Shown here: piece after piece, positions 1-5,381 of the stretch
Layout of the letters: the number at the start of each line of letters is the position of its first letter
How positions within the stretch are numbered: position 1 is the first letter of the stretch
Source of the DNA: Fidelibacterota bacterium
GTDB lineage: Bacteria > Fidelibacterota > UBA2242 > JAFGTP01
Length of the DNA: 5,381 nucleotides
Direction: 5' to 3'
NCBI GenBank assembly: GCA_021734005.1
Contig: JAIPJV010000154.1
Span: 1-5,381, forward strand
Notes under the pieces: generated by a model
What the model was told of the DNA's origin: nothing
Seen by the model: only the letters and a program-made list of their open reading frames with translations
The model's database searches: none
Position numbers and translations under genes: made by a program

Positions 1-27
1 GCAAACAATAGGAGGGAGGGATAAATT

Positions 28-69
28 ATGCATTTCGTGTATTTTTACTATCCGTTATCAGGCCTTTAG
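28..69 (+). CDS. Possible 13-aa leader peptide ORF
   Basis: ATG at 28 is preceded by GGAGGGAGGG (11-20), ending 7 bases before the start: a strong and well-spaced ribosome binding site. The ORF encodes MHFVYFYYPLSGL and stops at TAG 67-69. Five of 13 residues are Phe or Tyr, and the stop codon lies in the left arm of a small hairpin (67-87). This layout resembles a translated leader peptide, but no U-rich terminator follows and the downstream gene is not an aromatic amino acid gene, so attenuation is not demonstrated. It may equally be a chance ORF behind a purine run. The segment GGAGGGAT..TATG also resembles the true gene start at 216-227, so a degraded copy of a gene start is another option. 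Confidence 0.2.
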   Translation: MHFVYFYYPLSGL

Positions 70-87
70 ACTGTACTCTACAGGCTA
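67..87 (+). other. Small imperfect hairpin after the leader ORF
   Basis: TAG-A-CTGTA, loop CTC, TACAG-G-CTA: a 5-bp perfect inner stem and a 3-bp outer stem separated by one A/G mismatch. It starts at the stop codon of the 13-codon ORF. No T-run follows (the next bases are TGGGCAATT), so it is not a standard intrinsic terminator. Confidence 0.25.
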
Positions 88-101
88 TGGGCAATTTCCA
101 A

Positions 102-122
102 AGGTAATTATTCAAATTACCT
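102..122 (+). other. Small inverted repeat in the 5' region
   Basis: AGGTAATT, spacer ATTCA, AATTACCT: an 8-bp perfect inverted repeat with a 5-base spacer. It could be a hairpin in a 5' leader or an operator for a dimeric regulator. It is AT-rich, has no T-run behind it, and short repeats of this kind arise by chance in AT-rich DNA. Confidence 0.25.
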
Positions 123-215
123 CTATAGTTCACAAAAACTGAGAAAAATAGATTTTAAAGTATTCCTTAAAAACTTATTATTTAGATTTAGTCCTTAATA
201 ATTAACCTAAATTTT

Positions 216-221
216 GGAGGG
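216..221 (+). promoter_or_regulatory. Shine-Dalgarno of the first LamG gene
   Basis: GGAGGG lies 3 bases before ATG 225 (GGAGG ends 4 bases before). The match to the anti-Shine-Dalgarno is excellent though the spacing is short. Together with the signal peptide that begins immediately, it fixes the start at 225. Confidence 0.8.
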
Positions 222-224
222 ATT

Positions 225-3185
225 ATGAAGATTGTAAAATTGACATTATTAATTAGTTTTGTGGTCTTGACTTTTTCAGGCGGTTTGTTTGCCCAGGAGT
301 CAGCCACTTTATTAGGCCATTGGGCTTTTGATGGTTCTTTGGTCGATTCCGCCGGTAGTGTAGATGGCACATTTAAAACTGCTACCGGGGATGGTTCATT
401 GAAATTTACAGAAGGCCGCTTTGGCCAGGCTCTTGATCTGGATTACAACAGCAAAGAGTATGTTGTCTTAGGTGATAGTACAGATCTGAATTTAGGAGAA
501 AATGACTTTAGTGTTTCAGTCTGGGTAAAAACTACTGGCTGGATGGATGATGCTCCTATAATTGCCAACAAAGACTGGGATAGTGGAAATAATACCGGTT
601 GGTTAATCGCTGGTGAAGGTGGTGGCGAAGGCAGCTGGCAGTGGAACTATAACACTTCGGAAAGCGATGACGATATTGATTATGATCCGGACGGCCCTAT
701 TCTTAGTGACGACAAATGGCACAATATTACAGTAACTGTTGACCGCGATGGTGATGCAAAGTATTATTTTGATGGAATCTTACAAAGCCTGGACGATGTT
801 TCCGACCGCTTAGGATCAGTTGATCCCGGATATCCGACAGTAGTTGGTACAGATGGTGCTGAAGGCGAATTCTGGCCAGAATGGTTCGGTGGTGCAATTG
901 ATGAAGTTAGAATCTATCTAGGGGTTCTGACAGAAAAAGAAGTTGCAGATTTAGCAGAACTGGAACTAATCCCGGAACTAGTTGGCCATTGGTCTTTTGA
1001 TTATACTCTGGAAGATGCAGTTGACGATGCTCATGGTACTTTTTCTGGCTATGAATTAACTTACACAGAAGATTTGTTTGGAGGCGGAGCCCTTAGTCTG
1101 GATGGATATAGTGATCATGTTATTTTAGGTGATTCGCTCGATTTTAGATTTGGTGATGAAGTTGATTTTAGTGTAGCTCTTTGGGTTCGCTCTGATGGCT
1201 GGAATGATGATGCTGCAATTATTTCCAATAAAGATTGGGATAGTGGTAATAATGTGGGTTGGTTAATCGCCGGAGAAGGTGGTGGTGAAGGCAGCTGGCA
1301 ATGGAATTACAACACTGTTGGTAGTGACGATGACCTTGACTATGATCCTGACGGTCCCATGCTTAGCGATGGTAAATGGCATCATCTAGCTGTAACCCAT
1401 GATCGTGATAGTGTAGCAATTTTTTATTTTGATGGTGTCCCTCAGGATACAATGGACATCTCGACGCGTTCTGGATCCCTTAATTCCGGCTACCCAGTTG
1501 TAGTTGGTACAGATGGAGCCCAGGGCGTGAATTACCCCTACTGGTTCAAAGGTGATATTGATGATATAAGAATGTATAATTATGTTATTGAAAAAGAACA
1601 AATAGAAAAATTGGCAGAGAAGCCTGTTATGCCTAAACCGGTTGGTCACTGGACTTTCGATAATACAATGGAAGATATGGTTGGTGATGCTGATGGTGTT
1701 TATTATGATCAAAATGGTCAAGAAGCCTCACCAAAATTTGTTGAGGGGCGTTTTGGCAATGCCGTTGATCTCGATATGAATTTTGCTTATAGTCACTGGA
1801 TCAAATTGGGTGACACAGAAGACCTCAATTTTGGTTATAAATCCGACTTTACTGTTTCTATCTGGGTAAAAACCAGTAGATGGAAAGGTGATGCACCTAT
1901 TATCTCCAACAAAGATTGGGGAAGTGGTAATAATACTGGCTGGTTAATCGCTGGTGAAGGCGGTGGTGAAGGCAGCTGGCAATGGAATTATAATACTTCC
2001 GAAAGTGATGATGATGAAGATTTTGATCCCGATGAACCCATCATAAGTGATGATGAATGGCACCACATCTGTGTTACTCATGATCGTGATAGCATAGCTA
2101 CTATGTATGCTGATGGTGAAATCATCGGTTATGAAGATATTGGACATCTTGAAGGTTCAATCGATGCTGGTTTAAATACTGTAATTGGTAATGATGGTAC
2201 TGGTAGCTATGGTGATTATTTTGATGGCTTAATAGATGAAGTCAGAATCTACAATTATGCTTTAGATTATGAACAGGTTATTAATCTTGCTGAAAATCCA
2301 GAGATTATTTCTATTAAAGATGTTCCTGATGACCAGGGCGGCTGGGTTTTTATCTCCTTTCATAGTGCTATCCTTGACGATGGTAATCACAGTGATATTA
2401 AATACTATATGCAGAGAAAAGACGGCGATGTCTGGACTTCTTTTGGTTCTGCACCGGCTACAGGTGATTCTATCTATCAGGTTATGGTCAAAACTCTTGC
2501 TGATTCTACAGAGGAAAGTGATAATATTGCTGAGTTTAGGCTGGTGACAACTTCCAATGATGGAGTCTGGTATTCACAACCTGTTGAAGGTTATTCTGTT
2601 GACAATATTAAACCCAGTGTTCCTCAGAATCTGATGGCAAGTGCTGGTGATGAAGGCGTCAATCTGAGCTGGAATCCAAGTCCCGATCCTGATTTTGAAT
2701 ACTATGCTATCTACAAAAGTAAAACCAGTCCCGATTTTGATCCCTCAGGTCAGGAACCTGCTTATAAAACCTCAGAAACAGAGTTAGTCGATTCCGATCT
2801 TATTTCCGGTGATACATATTACTATAGAGTAACAGCGTTTGACGATGCTGGTAATGAAAGTGAATATTCCGAATCCGTTAGTTTTAATACTACTTCACTG
2901 AAAAATGAAAATGCTCTACCTGATGACTTTGCTCTCCATCAGAATTATCCAAATCCCTTTAACCCTGTAACTACAATTGAATTTGATCTGCCAGTTCAGT
3001 CTTTTGTCACTATTACAGTTTACAACCTTCAGGGTAAAACTGTAACTCAGCTGGTTAAAGAGAATAAGGAAGCCGGTTTTCATACAGTTAGATGGAATGC
3101 ATCGGATGTAGCCTCAGGTACATATTTTTATCAGATTAAAACTAAAGAATACACTTCCTTAAAGAAAATGATCTTAATTAAATAA
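225..3185 (+). CDS. Secreted triple-LamG, FN3 protein with type A C-terminal sorting domain
   Basis: This 986-aa exported protein is probably a surface adhesin or glycan/matrix-binding protein; no catalytic domain is seen. Residues 1-23 form a Sec signal peptide (MKIVK, hydrophobic core, likely cut at LFA|Q24). Three LamG/concanavalin-like domains follow at about 29-250, 251-470 and 471-692. Each opens with GHWxFD (31, 254, 474) and closes with a form of IDEVRIYNY. Residues 693-794 (IKDVPDDQGGW...GYSVDN) are an Ig-like linker module often found before FN3 in FCB proteins. Residues 795-890 are a fibronectin type III domain (PSVPQNL, VNLSWNPS, YYYRVTAFDDAGNES). Residues 898-986 are a type A sorting domain (NYPNPFNPVTTIEF, NLQGKTV, GFHTVRWNASDVASGTYFYQI, split here only by family motif), ending in basic MILIK. 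The domain order is complete at both ends. The protein is strongly acidic, with many Asp-rich loops that could bind calcium. The ligand is unknown. Confidence 0.95.
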   Translation: MKIVKLTLLISFVVLTFSGGLFAQESATLLGHWAFDGSLVDSAGSVDGTFKTATGDGSLKFTEGRFGQALDLDYNSKEYVVLGDSTDLNLGENDFSVSVWVKTTGWMDDAPIIANKDWDSGNNTGWLIAGEGGGEGSWQWNYNTSESDDDIDYDPDGPILSDDKWHNITVTVDRDGDAKYYFDGILQSLDDVSDRLGSVDPGYPTVVGTDGAEGEFWPEWFGGAIDEVRIYLGVLTEKEVADLAELELIPELVGHWSFDYTLEDAVDDAHGTFSGYELTYTEDLFGGGALSLDGYSDHVILGDSLDFRFGDEVDFSVALWVRSDGWNDDAAIISNKDWDSGNNVGWLIAGEGGGEGSWQWNYNTVGSDDDLDYDPDGPMLSDGKWHHLAVTHDRDSVAIFYFDGVPQDTMDISTRSGSLNSGYPVVVGTDGAQGVNYPYWFKGDIDDIRMYNYVIEKEQIEKLAEKPVMPKPVGHWTFDNTMEDMVGDADGVYYDQNGQEASPKFVEGRFGNAVDLDMNFAYSHWIKLGDTEDLNFGYKSDFTVSIWVKTSRWKGDAPIISNKDWGSGNNTGWLIAGEGGGEGSWQWNYNTSESDDDEDFDPDEPIISDDEWHHICVTHDRDSIATMYADGEIIGYEDIGHLEGSIDAGLNTVIGNDGTGSYGDYFDGLIDEVRIYNYALDYEQVINLAENPEIISIKDVPDDQGGWVFISFHSAILDDGNHSDIKYYMQRKDGDVWTSFGSAPATGDSIYQVMVKTLADSTEESDNIAEFRLVTTSNDGVWYSQPVEGYSVDNIKPSVPQNLMASAGDEGVNLSWNPSPDPDFEYYAIYKSKTSPDFDPSGQEPAYKTSETELVDSDLISGDTYYYRVTAFDDAGNESEYSESVSFNTTSLKNENALPDDFALHQNYPNPFNPVTTIEFDLPVQSFVTITVYNLQGKTVTQLVKENKEAGFHTVRWNASDVASGTYFYQIKTKEYTSLKKMILIK
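309..974 (+). repeat. LamG repeat 1 of the first protein
   Basis: Residues 29-250. It starts at GHWAFDGSLVD, contains NKDWDSGNN (115-123) and GWLIAGEGGGEGSWQWNYNT (125-144), then DYDPDGPILSDDKWH, a YYFDG strand, and ends in AIDEVRIYLGVLTEKEV. Boundaries are estimated from the repeat register. Confidence 0.88.
975..1634 (+). repeat. LamG repeat 2 of the first protein
   Basis: Residues 251-470. It starts at VGHWSFDYTLEDAV and has NKDWDSGNN at 335 and the same 20-residue core at 345-364. The Asp-rich loop differs slightly (VGSDDDLDYDPDGP), and it ends in DIDDIRMYNYVIEKEQI. Its DNA shares an identical 29-base block with repeat 3 (1281-1309 against 1962-1990). Confidence 0.88.
1635..2300 (+). repeat. 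LamG repeat 3 of the first protein
   Basis: Residues 471-692. It starts at VGHWTFDNTMEDMV and has NKDWGSGNN at 562 (Gly where repeats 1 and 2 have Asp) and the identical core at 572-591. The later strand reads MYADG instead of YFDG, and it ends in LIDEVRIYNYALDYEQV. It carries a few extra residues before the core compared with repeats 1 and 2. Confidence 0.88.
2916..3182 (+). other. Type A C-terminal sorting domain (type IX secretion signal)
   Basis: Residues 898-986 of the first protein. LPDDFALHQNYPNPFNP opens the domain, followed by TIEFDLP, VTITVYNLQGKTV, a WNASDVASGTYFY turn and a C-terminal KKMILIK strand. This is the pattern of the TIGR04183-type domain that directs cargo through the type IX secretion system in FCB bacteria. 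The NPFNP form is typical of lineages outside Bacteroidetes proper. Whether this organism has a functional type IX system is not visible here. Confidence 0.9.
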
Positions 3186-3193
3186 CTATAATG

Positions 3194-3225
3194 TCTTCTA
3201 TCCCTGGAATTCCAGGGATAGAAGA
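3194..3225. terminator. Perfect 32-bp palindrome, probable transcript-end hairpin
   Basis: The half-site TCTTCTATCCCTGG is followed by AATT and its exact reverse complement. As RNA this is a 14-bp stem with a 4-base loop, starting 8 bases after the stop codon of the first gene. Flanking ACTATA (3185-3190) and TATAGT (3226-3231) can extend the stem across a 3-base bulge on the left. No run of T follows on either strand, so it is not a classic intrinsic terminator. A terminator, an mRNA 3'-end stabiliser or processing hairpin, or a dimeric protein-binding site are all possible. Location favours a transcript-end role. Confidence 0.55.
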
Positions 3226-3253
3226 TATAGTAATTATAAGTATTGAAAAATAA

Positions 3254-3257
3254 GGAG
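3254..3257 (+). promoter_or_regulatory. Shine-Dalgarno of the second LamG gene
   Basis: GGAG within TAAGGAGAA, 6 bases before ATG 3264. It is canonical in sequence and spacing and fixes the start just before the signal peptide. Confidence 0.8.
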
Positions 3258-3263
3258 AACATA

Positions 3264-5381
3264 ATGTTAAGAAAAATGCTAATTATCAGTTTGTTGCTCA
3301 TACCATTGATTATGAGTGCCCAAATTGAGACATTACCATCGGATGGCCTGGTTGGACACTGGTTATTTGATGATCCTGCCAACCTTGAACTTGCTACTGT
3401 TGGAAATGATCTGATTCGGGACACTGTTGCGGCAGATTATGATATCAATGGATTTTATGCAGTTGACGGACCTGAAGCAGGCAATGGAGCCGTCCAGGTT
3501 GCTCTGGGTAGCTATTATAGATGTCTCCACGATATATTCCCTAATGGCAGCGATCCTAATAATCCTGATGTAGCTCCCAAACGAGTTAACCAGTACACCC
3601 TGGTCTATGATTTTCATATTCCCAGTTTAGGTCAGGATTACGTTTTTCATAGTGCTGATAATAATGGAGATGCTGGTGCTGATGATGCAGAACACTATGT
3701 CACTGCAGAAGGAGAAGTTGGTGGAGATGAAGGAGATTCTTTTTATCGAATTCAAGATACTACCGGTTGGTTTAGAATGGTAGTTGTTGCTGATCTCCCA
3801 ACTAGATATGAATTTTATCTTGATGGACAGCTTGTCTGGACCCTTGAACATAGAGAATCCGGTGATCTACTTGAAATGGATGGGGAATTTGCTTTTGATT
3901 CACCCTTTAATTCCAATGCATTTACATTTTTTGGTAGTGATGCTGCTCTAGATAATCCTTTTGATGTTGCCGAAATTGCTCTATATGATCGCCCTCTGAG
4001 TGAGGAAGTAATAAAAGCCATGGGCGGATATGGCCACAGTGTAACCACAGATTTTCCTAAAGGCAGCTGGCCTTTAGCAGATGAAACAAATATGTTAGCA
4101 GCTACAAAAGGTGAAGATTTGATTCTGGAAGGTTCCCACACATTAGCTGAAGGTCCGGCTTTTGGTGATCCTGCAGCCCAAATAGGTACTGGTAGCTACT
4201 ACATTGCCAATCATAGTATGATGGTTAATGGTTATGATGAAGCTGCAACAAAAGTAAATGAATATACTGTTTCAATGGATATTAAAGTAAATAAACCTGA
4301 TAAATATGCCCTCCTCCAAACCAATCCTGATAATAATGACAATGCTGATTTATTCATAGATGAAATGGGCCGGATAGGTTCTGATGTACTGGGTTGGACT
4401 GATACTTCGGAATTTAAAATCCGTTATGGAGAATGGTATCGAGTAGCTCTGGCTGTTAGTCTGGGTGACACAGTAGCCAATGCAATTCTGTATGTTGATC
4501 GGGATAGTCTATTGGCTAAAGAAAGTCTGGAAACTGATGGACCCTTAGCAATTGAACCAGAAGGTTCAGTGCTATTCTTTGCTGATGATGATGCTGAAGA
4601 TGGTACTATCACTGTAGCAGACTTGAATATATGGAATCGAAAACTCGCTACTCAAGATGATGATGAGAGAACCTGGGATATTGATGGCCAGGGCGGATTT
4701 ATTCACAGATCTGGTTATGTCCCGGTTCAGGCTAAAAATAAGACAATTAAATTCGATGGTCAGGCCTCCTGGGCTCCAATCAGTGATGGTATTGAGGTCA
4801 ATTCAAATCTGCCTACTCGTAATATGACTGTTGAATGCTGGATAAATCTGTATAGAGGACGTGACGATGGTGGCTTTATTGGTGTACATAGAGATAATGG
4901 AGGTTACGAAAGAGGCTGGAAATTTGGTACTCATGATGATGCCCCCAATATTACAGTCGATTTTGCCTTATCTACAATGGGACCAGGTCCTGAGTCAGGC
5001 GATGATAATGGAAACATGGATTTCCTAACTTCACCAGGATTTTTAGAAAGAAATGAATGGTATCATGTAGCCGGAACCTATGATGGTGATACTACTAAGC
5101 TCTATGTAAATGGTGTTCTTGTCAGTCAGTTCCTGGATCAATGGGGCGATATTAATTATGATAGTCTGGCTTCATTTGAAATTGGTGCTTATGAAGATGA
5201 TAATGAATTCTTCCCCACCGATGGGTATCAGGATGAACTCCGCTTATGGAATACTGATCTTGATGAAGAAATGATTCAGGAATGGATGTATAAGAGAATA
5301 ACTGAACCCCATCCTAAATATGACAATTTGGTTAGTTACTGGGATTTCGATTCTCTTGAAGGAAATATCCTACCAGATCTA
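3264..5381 (+). CDS. Secreted multi-LamG protein, 3' end outside the window
   Basis: The frame stays open for 706 codons to the last base, so the protein is truncated by the window edge. Residues 1-19 are a signal peptide (MLRKM, hydrophobic core, likely cut at MSA|Q20). LamG domain A spans about 28-258 (GLVGHWLFDD; GSYY 82; VNQYT 108; GWFRM 168; AEIALYDRPLSEE). Domain B spans about 263-462 (GSWPLAD; GSYY 310; VNEYT 331; EWYRV 390; ADLNIWNRKL). Domain C spans about 475-680 and is a more typical LamG (FDGQ 497; MTVECWINL; EWYHVAGTYDGDTTKLYVNG near 598; DELRLWNTDLDEEM). A fourth domain seems to start at LVSYWDFDS (689-697). It follows the first gene by 78 bases in the same direction and shares the signal-peptide style and GHWxFD at residue 31, so it is likely functionally related. 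A palindrome between them may separate transcription. Function is probably surface binding; an enzyme domain may lie in the missing C-terminus. Confidence 0.93.
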   Translation, partial: MLRKMLIISLLLIPLIMSAQIETLPSDGLVGHWLFDDPANLELATVGNDLIRDTVAADYDINGFYAVDGPEAGNGAVQVALGSYYRCLHDIFPNGSDPNNPDVAPKRVNQYTLVYDFHIPSLGQDYVFHSADNNGDAGADDAEHYVTAEGEVGGDEGDSFYRIQDTTGWFRMVVVADLPTRYEFYLDGQLVWTLEHRESGDLLEMDGEFAFDSPFNSNAFTFFGSDAALDNPFDVAEIALYDRPLSEEVIKAMGGYGHSVTTDFPKGSWPLADETNMLAATKGEDLILEGSHTLAEGPAFGDPAAQIGTGSYYIANHSMMVNGYDEAATKVNEYTVSMDIKVNKPDKYALLQTNPDNNDNADLFIDEMGRIGSDVLGWTDTSEFKIRYGEWYRVALAVSLGDTVANAILYVDRDSLLAKESLETDGPLAIEPEGSVLFFADDDAEDGTITVADLNIWNRKLATQDDDERTWDIDGQGGFIHRSGYVPVQAKNKTIKFDGQASWAPISDGIEVNSNLPTRNMTVECWINLYRGRDDGGFIGVHRDNGGYERGWKFGTHDDAPNITVDFALSTMGPGPESGDDNGNMDFLTSPGFLERNEWYHVAGTYDGDTTKLYVNGVLVSQFLDQWGDINYDSLASFEIGAYEDDNEFFPTDGYQDELRLWNTDLDEEMIQEWMYKRITEPHPKYDNLVSYWDFDSLEGNILPDL
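3345..4037 (+). repeat. LamG domain A of the second protein
   Basis: Residues 28-258, boundaries approximate. Its markers are GHWLFDD, GSYY (82-85), VNQYT (108-112), the Asp/Asn-rich SADNNGDAGADD, TTGWFRM and EFYLDG. The same markers recur in domain B with nearly equal spacing (VN to Trp is 61 residues here and 60 there), which marks A and B as one subtype different from the repeats of the first protein. Confidence 0.75.
4050..4649 (+). repeat. LamG domain B of the second protein
   Basis: Residues 263-462, boundaries approximate. It starts at GSWPLADETNM and has GSYY (310-313), VNEYT (331-335), TNPDNNDNADLFI, MGRIG, GEWYRV (389-394) and ends in VADLNIWNRKL. It aligns with domain A by motif order, with clearly lower identity than seen among the repeats of the first protein. 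Confidence 0.75.

Larger units (their letters stand above)
1..224. other. Upstream non-coding region of the first LamG gene
   Basis: No gene with convincing coding character lies here. The stretch holds a purine-rich double Shine-Dalgarno-like run at 11-20 in front of a 13-codon ORF (28-69), two short inverted repeats (67-87 and 102-122), a very AT-rich segment from about 123 to 215, and the Shine-Dalgarno of the first gene at 216-221. The AT-rich part probably contains the promoter, but no -35/-10 pair stands out from background. One frame is open from base 2 to a TGA at 140-142 (46 codons, no start seen), so the tail of an unseen upstream gene cannot be excluded. Confidence 0.6.

Noticed and set aside
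2..142. Frame open from base 2 to TGA 140-142, possibly the tail of an upstream gene
   Set aside because: Only 46 codons, no visible start, and its residues (Cys, Ile, Arg from AGG/AGA) do not look like the acidic coding style of the neighbours. It crosses the purine-rich ribosome-site-like run. Open by chance is as likely, and the left edge prevents a decision.
153..190. Promoter-like TTTTAA (153-158) and TATTAT (176-181) with 17-base spacing, and TAGATTTA (183-190) resembling the Bacteroidetes TAnnTTTG box
   Set aside because: The region is so AT-rich that such matches are expected by chance; the -35 is poor and the last box lacks its final G. Not strong enough to call a promoter.
1386..2147. 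Open frames on the minus strand inside the first gene (1386-1721 and 1944-2147)
   Set aside because: They lie fully within a well-supported coding gene, have no ribosome site, and encode Ile/Thr-rich strings that are reverse-strand reflections of Asp/Asn-rich codons.
309..2300. The three regular repeats considered as a CRISPR array or DNA-level satellite
   Set aside because: The period is about 660-680 bases, the repeats are in-frame protein domains, and identity is concentrated in a protein core with silent differences. This is domain duplication.
2269..2547. A plus-strand 92-codon open frame in another frame of the first gene
   Set aside because: It overlaps the Ig-like linker region of the real gene, which has clear domain homology in its own frame. 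Its Leu/Ile-rich product has no recognisable feature.
3131..4612. Several minus-strand open frames across the gap and the second gene (3131-3424, 3363-3617, 3627-3851, 3815-4141, 4424-4612)
   Set aside because: All are shadows of the plus-strand LamG gene; the first also runs through the palindrome. None has a ribosome site or a recognisable domain.

Overview
The window holds two adjacent, same-strand genes for large secreted proteins built mostly from laminin-G/concanavalin-like (LamG, Laminin_G_3 type) beta-sandwich domains. A 224-base non-coding stretch lies before them. The first gene (225-3185, 986 aa) is complete. The second (3264-5381) is open to the right edge, so its C-terminus is outside the window.

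The organism is probably a member of the FCB superphylum, but likely not a typical Bacteroidetes. The first protein ends in a type A C-terminal sorting domain containing NYPNPFNPVTTIEF, the form usual in Ignavibacteria, Marinimicrobia, Calditrichaeota, Cloacimonetes and relatives. Both genes have clear Shine-Dalgarno sequences, which many Bacteroidetes lack. The DNA is AT-rich and both proteins are very rich in Asp and Glu. The assignment rests on these traits alone; no marker gene is present.

Layout: 1-224 is upstream DNA with a possible 13-codon leader ORF, two small inverted repeats and the first gene's Shine-Dalgarno. In 225-3185 the order is signal peptide, three tandem LamG repeats of about 220 aa, an Ig-like linker module, one fibronectin type III domain and the sorting domain. 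3186-3263 is a 78-base intergenic gap dominated by a perfect 32-bp palindrome. In 3264-5381 the order is signal peptide, two LamG domains of one subtype, a third LamG domain of another subtype, and the first residues of a probable fourth.

No catalytic domain is visible in either protein. The simplest reading is a pair of cell-surface or exported binding proteins (glycan, matrix or cell adhesion), delivered by Sec and, for the first, anchored or released by the type IX secretion system. Ligand and biological role cannot be read from the sequence. I see no RNA gene, CRISPR array, insertion sequence or mobile element.
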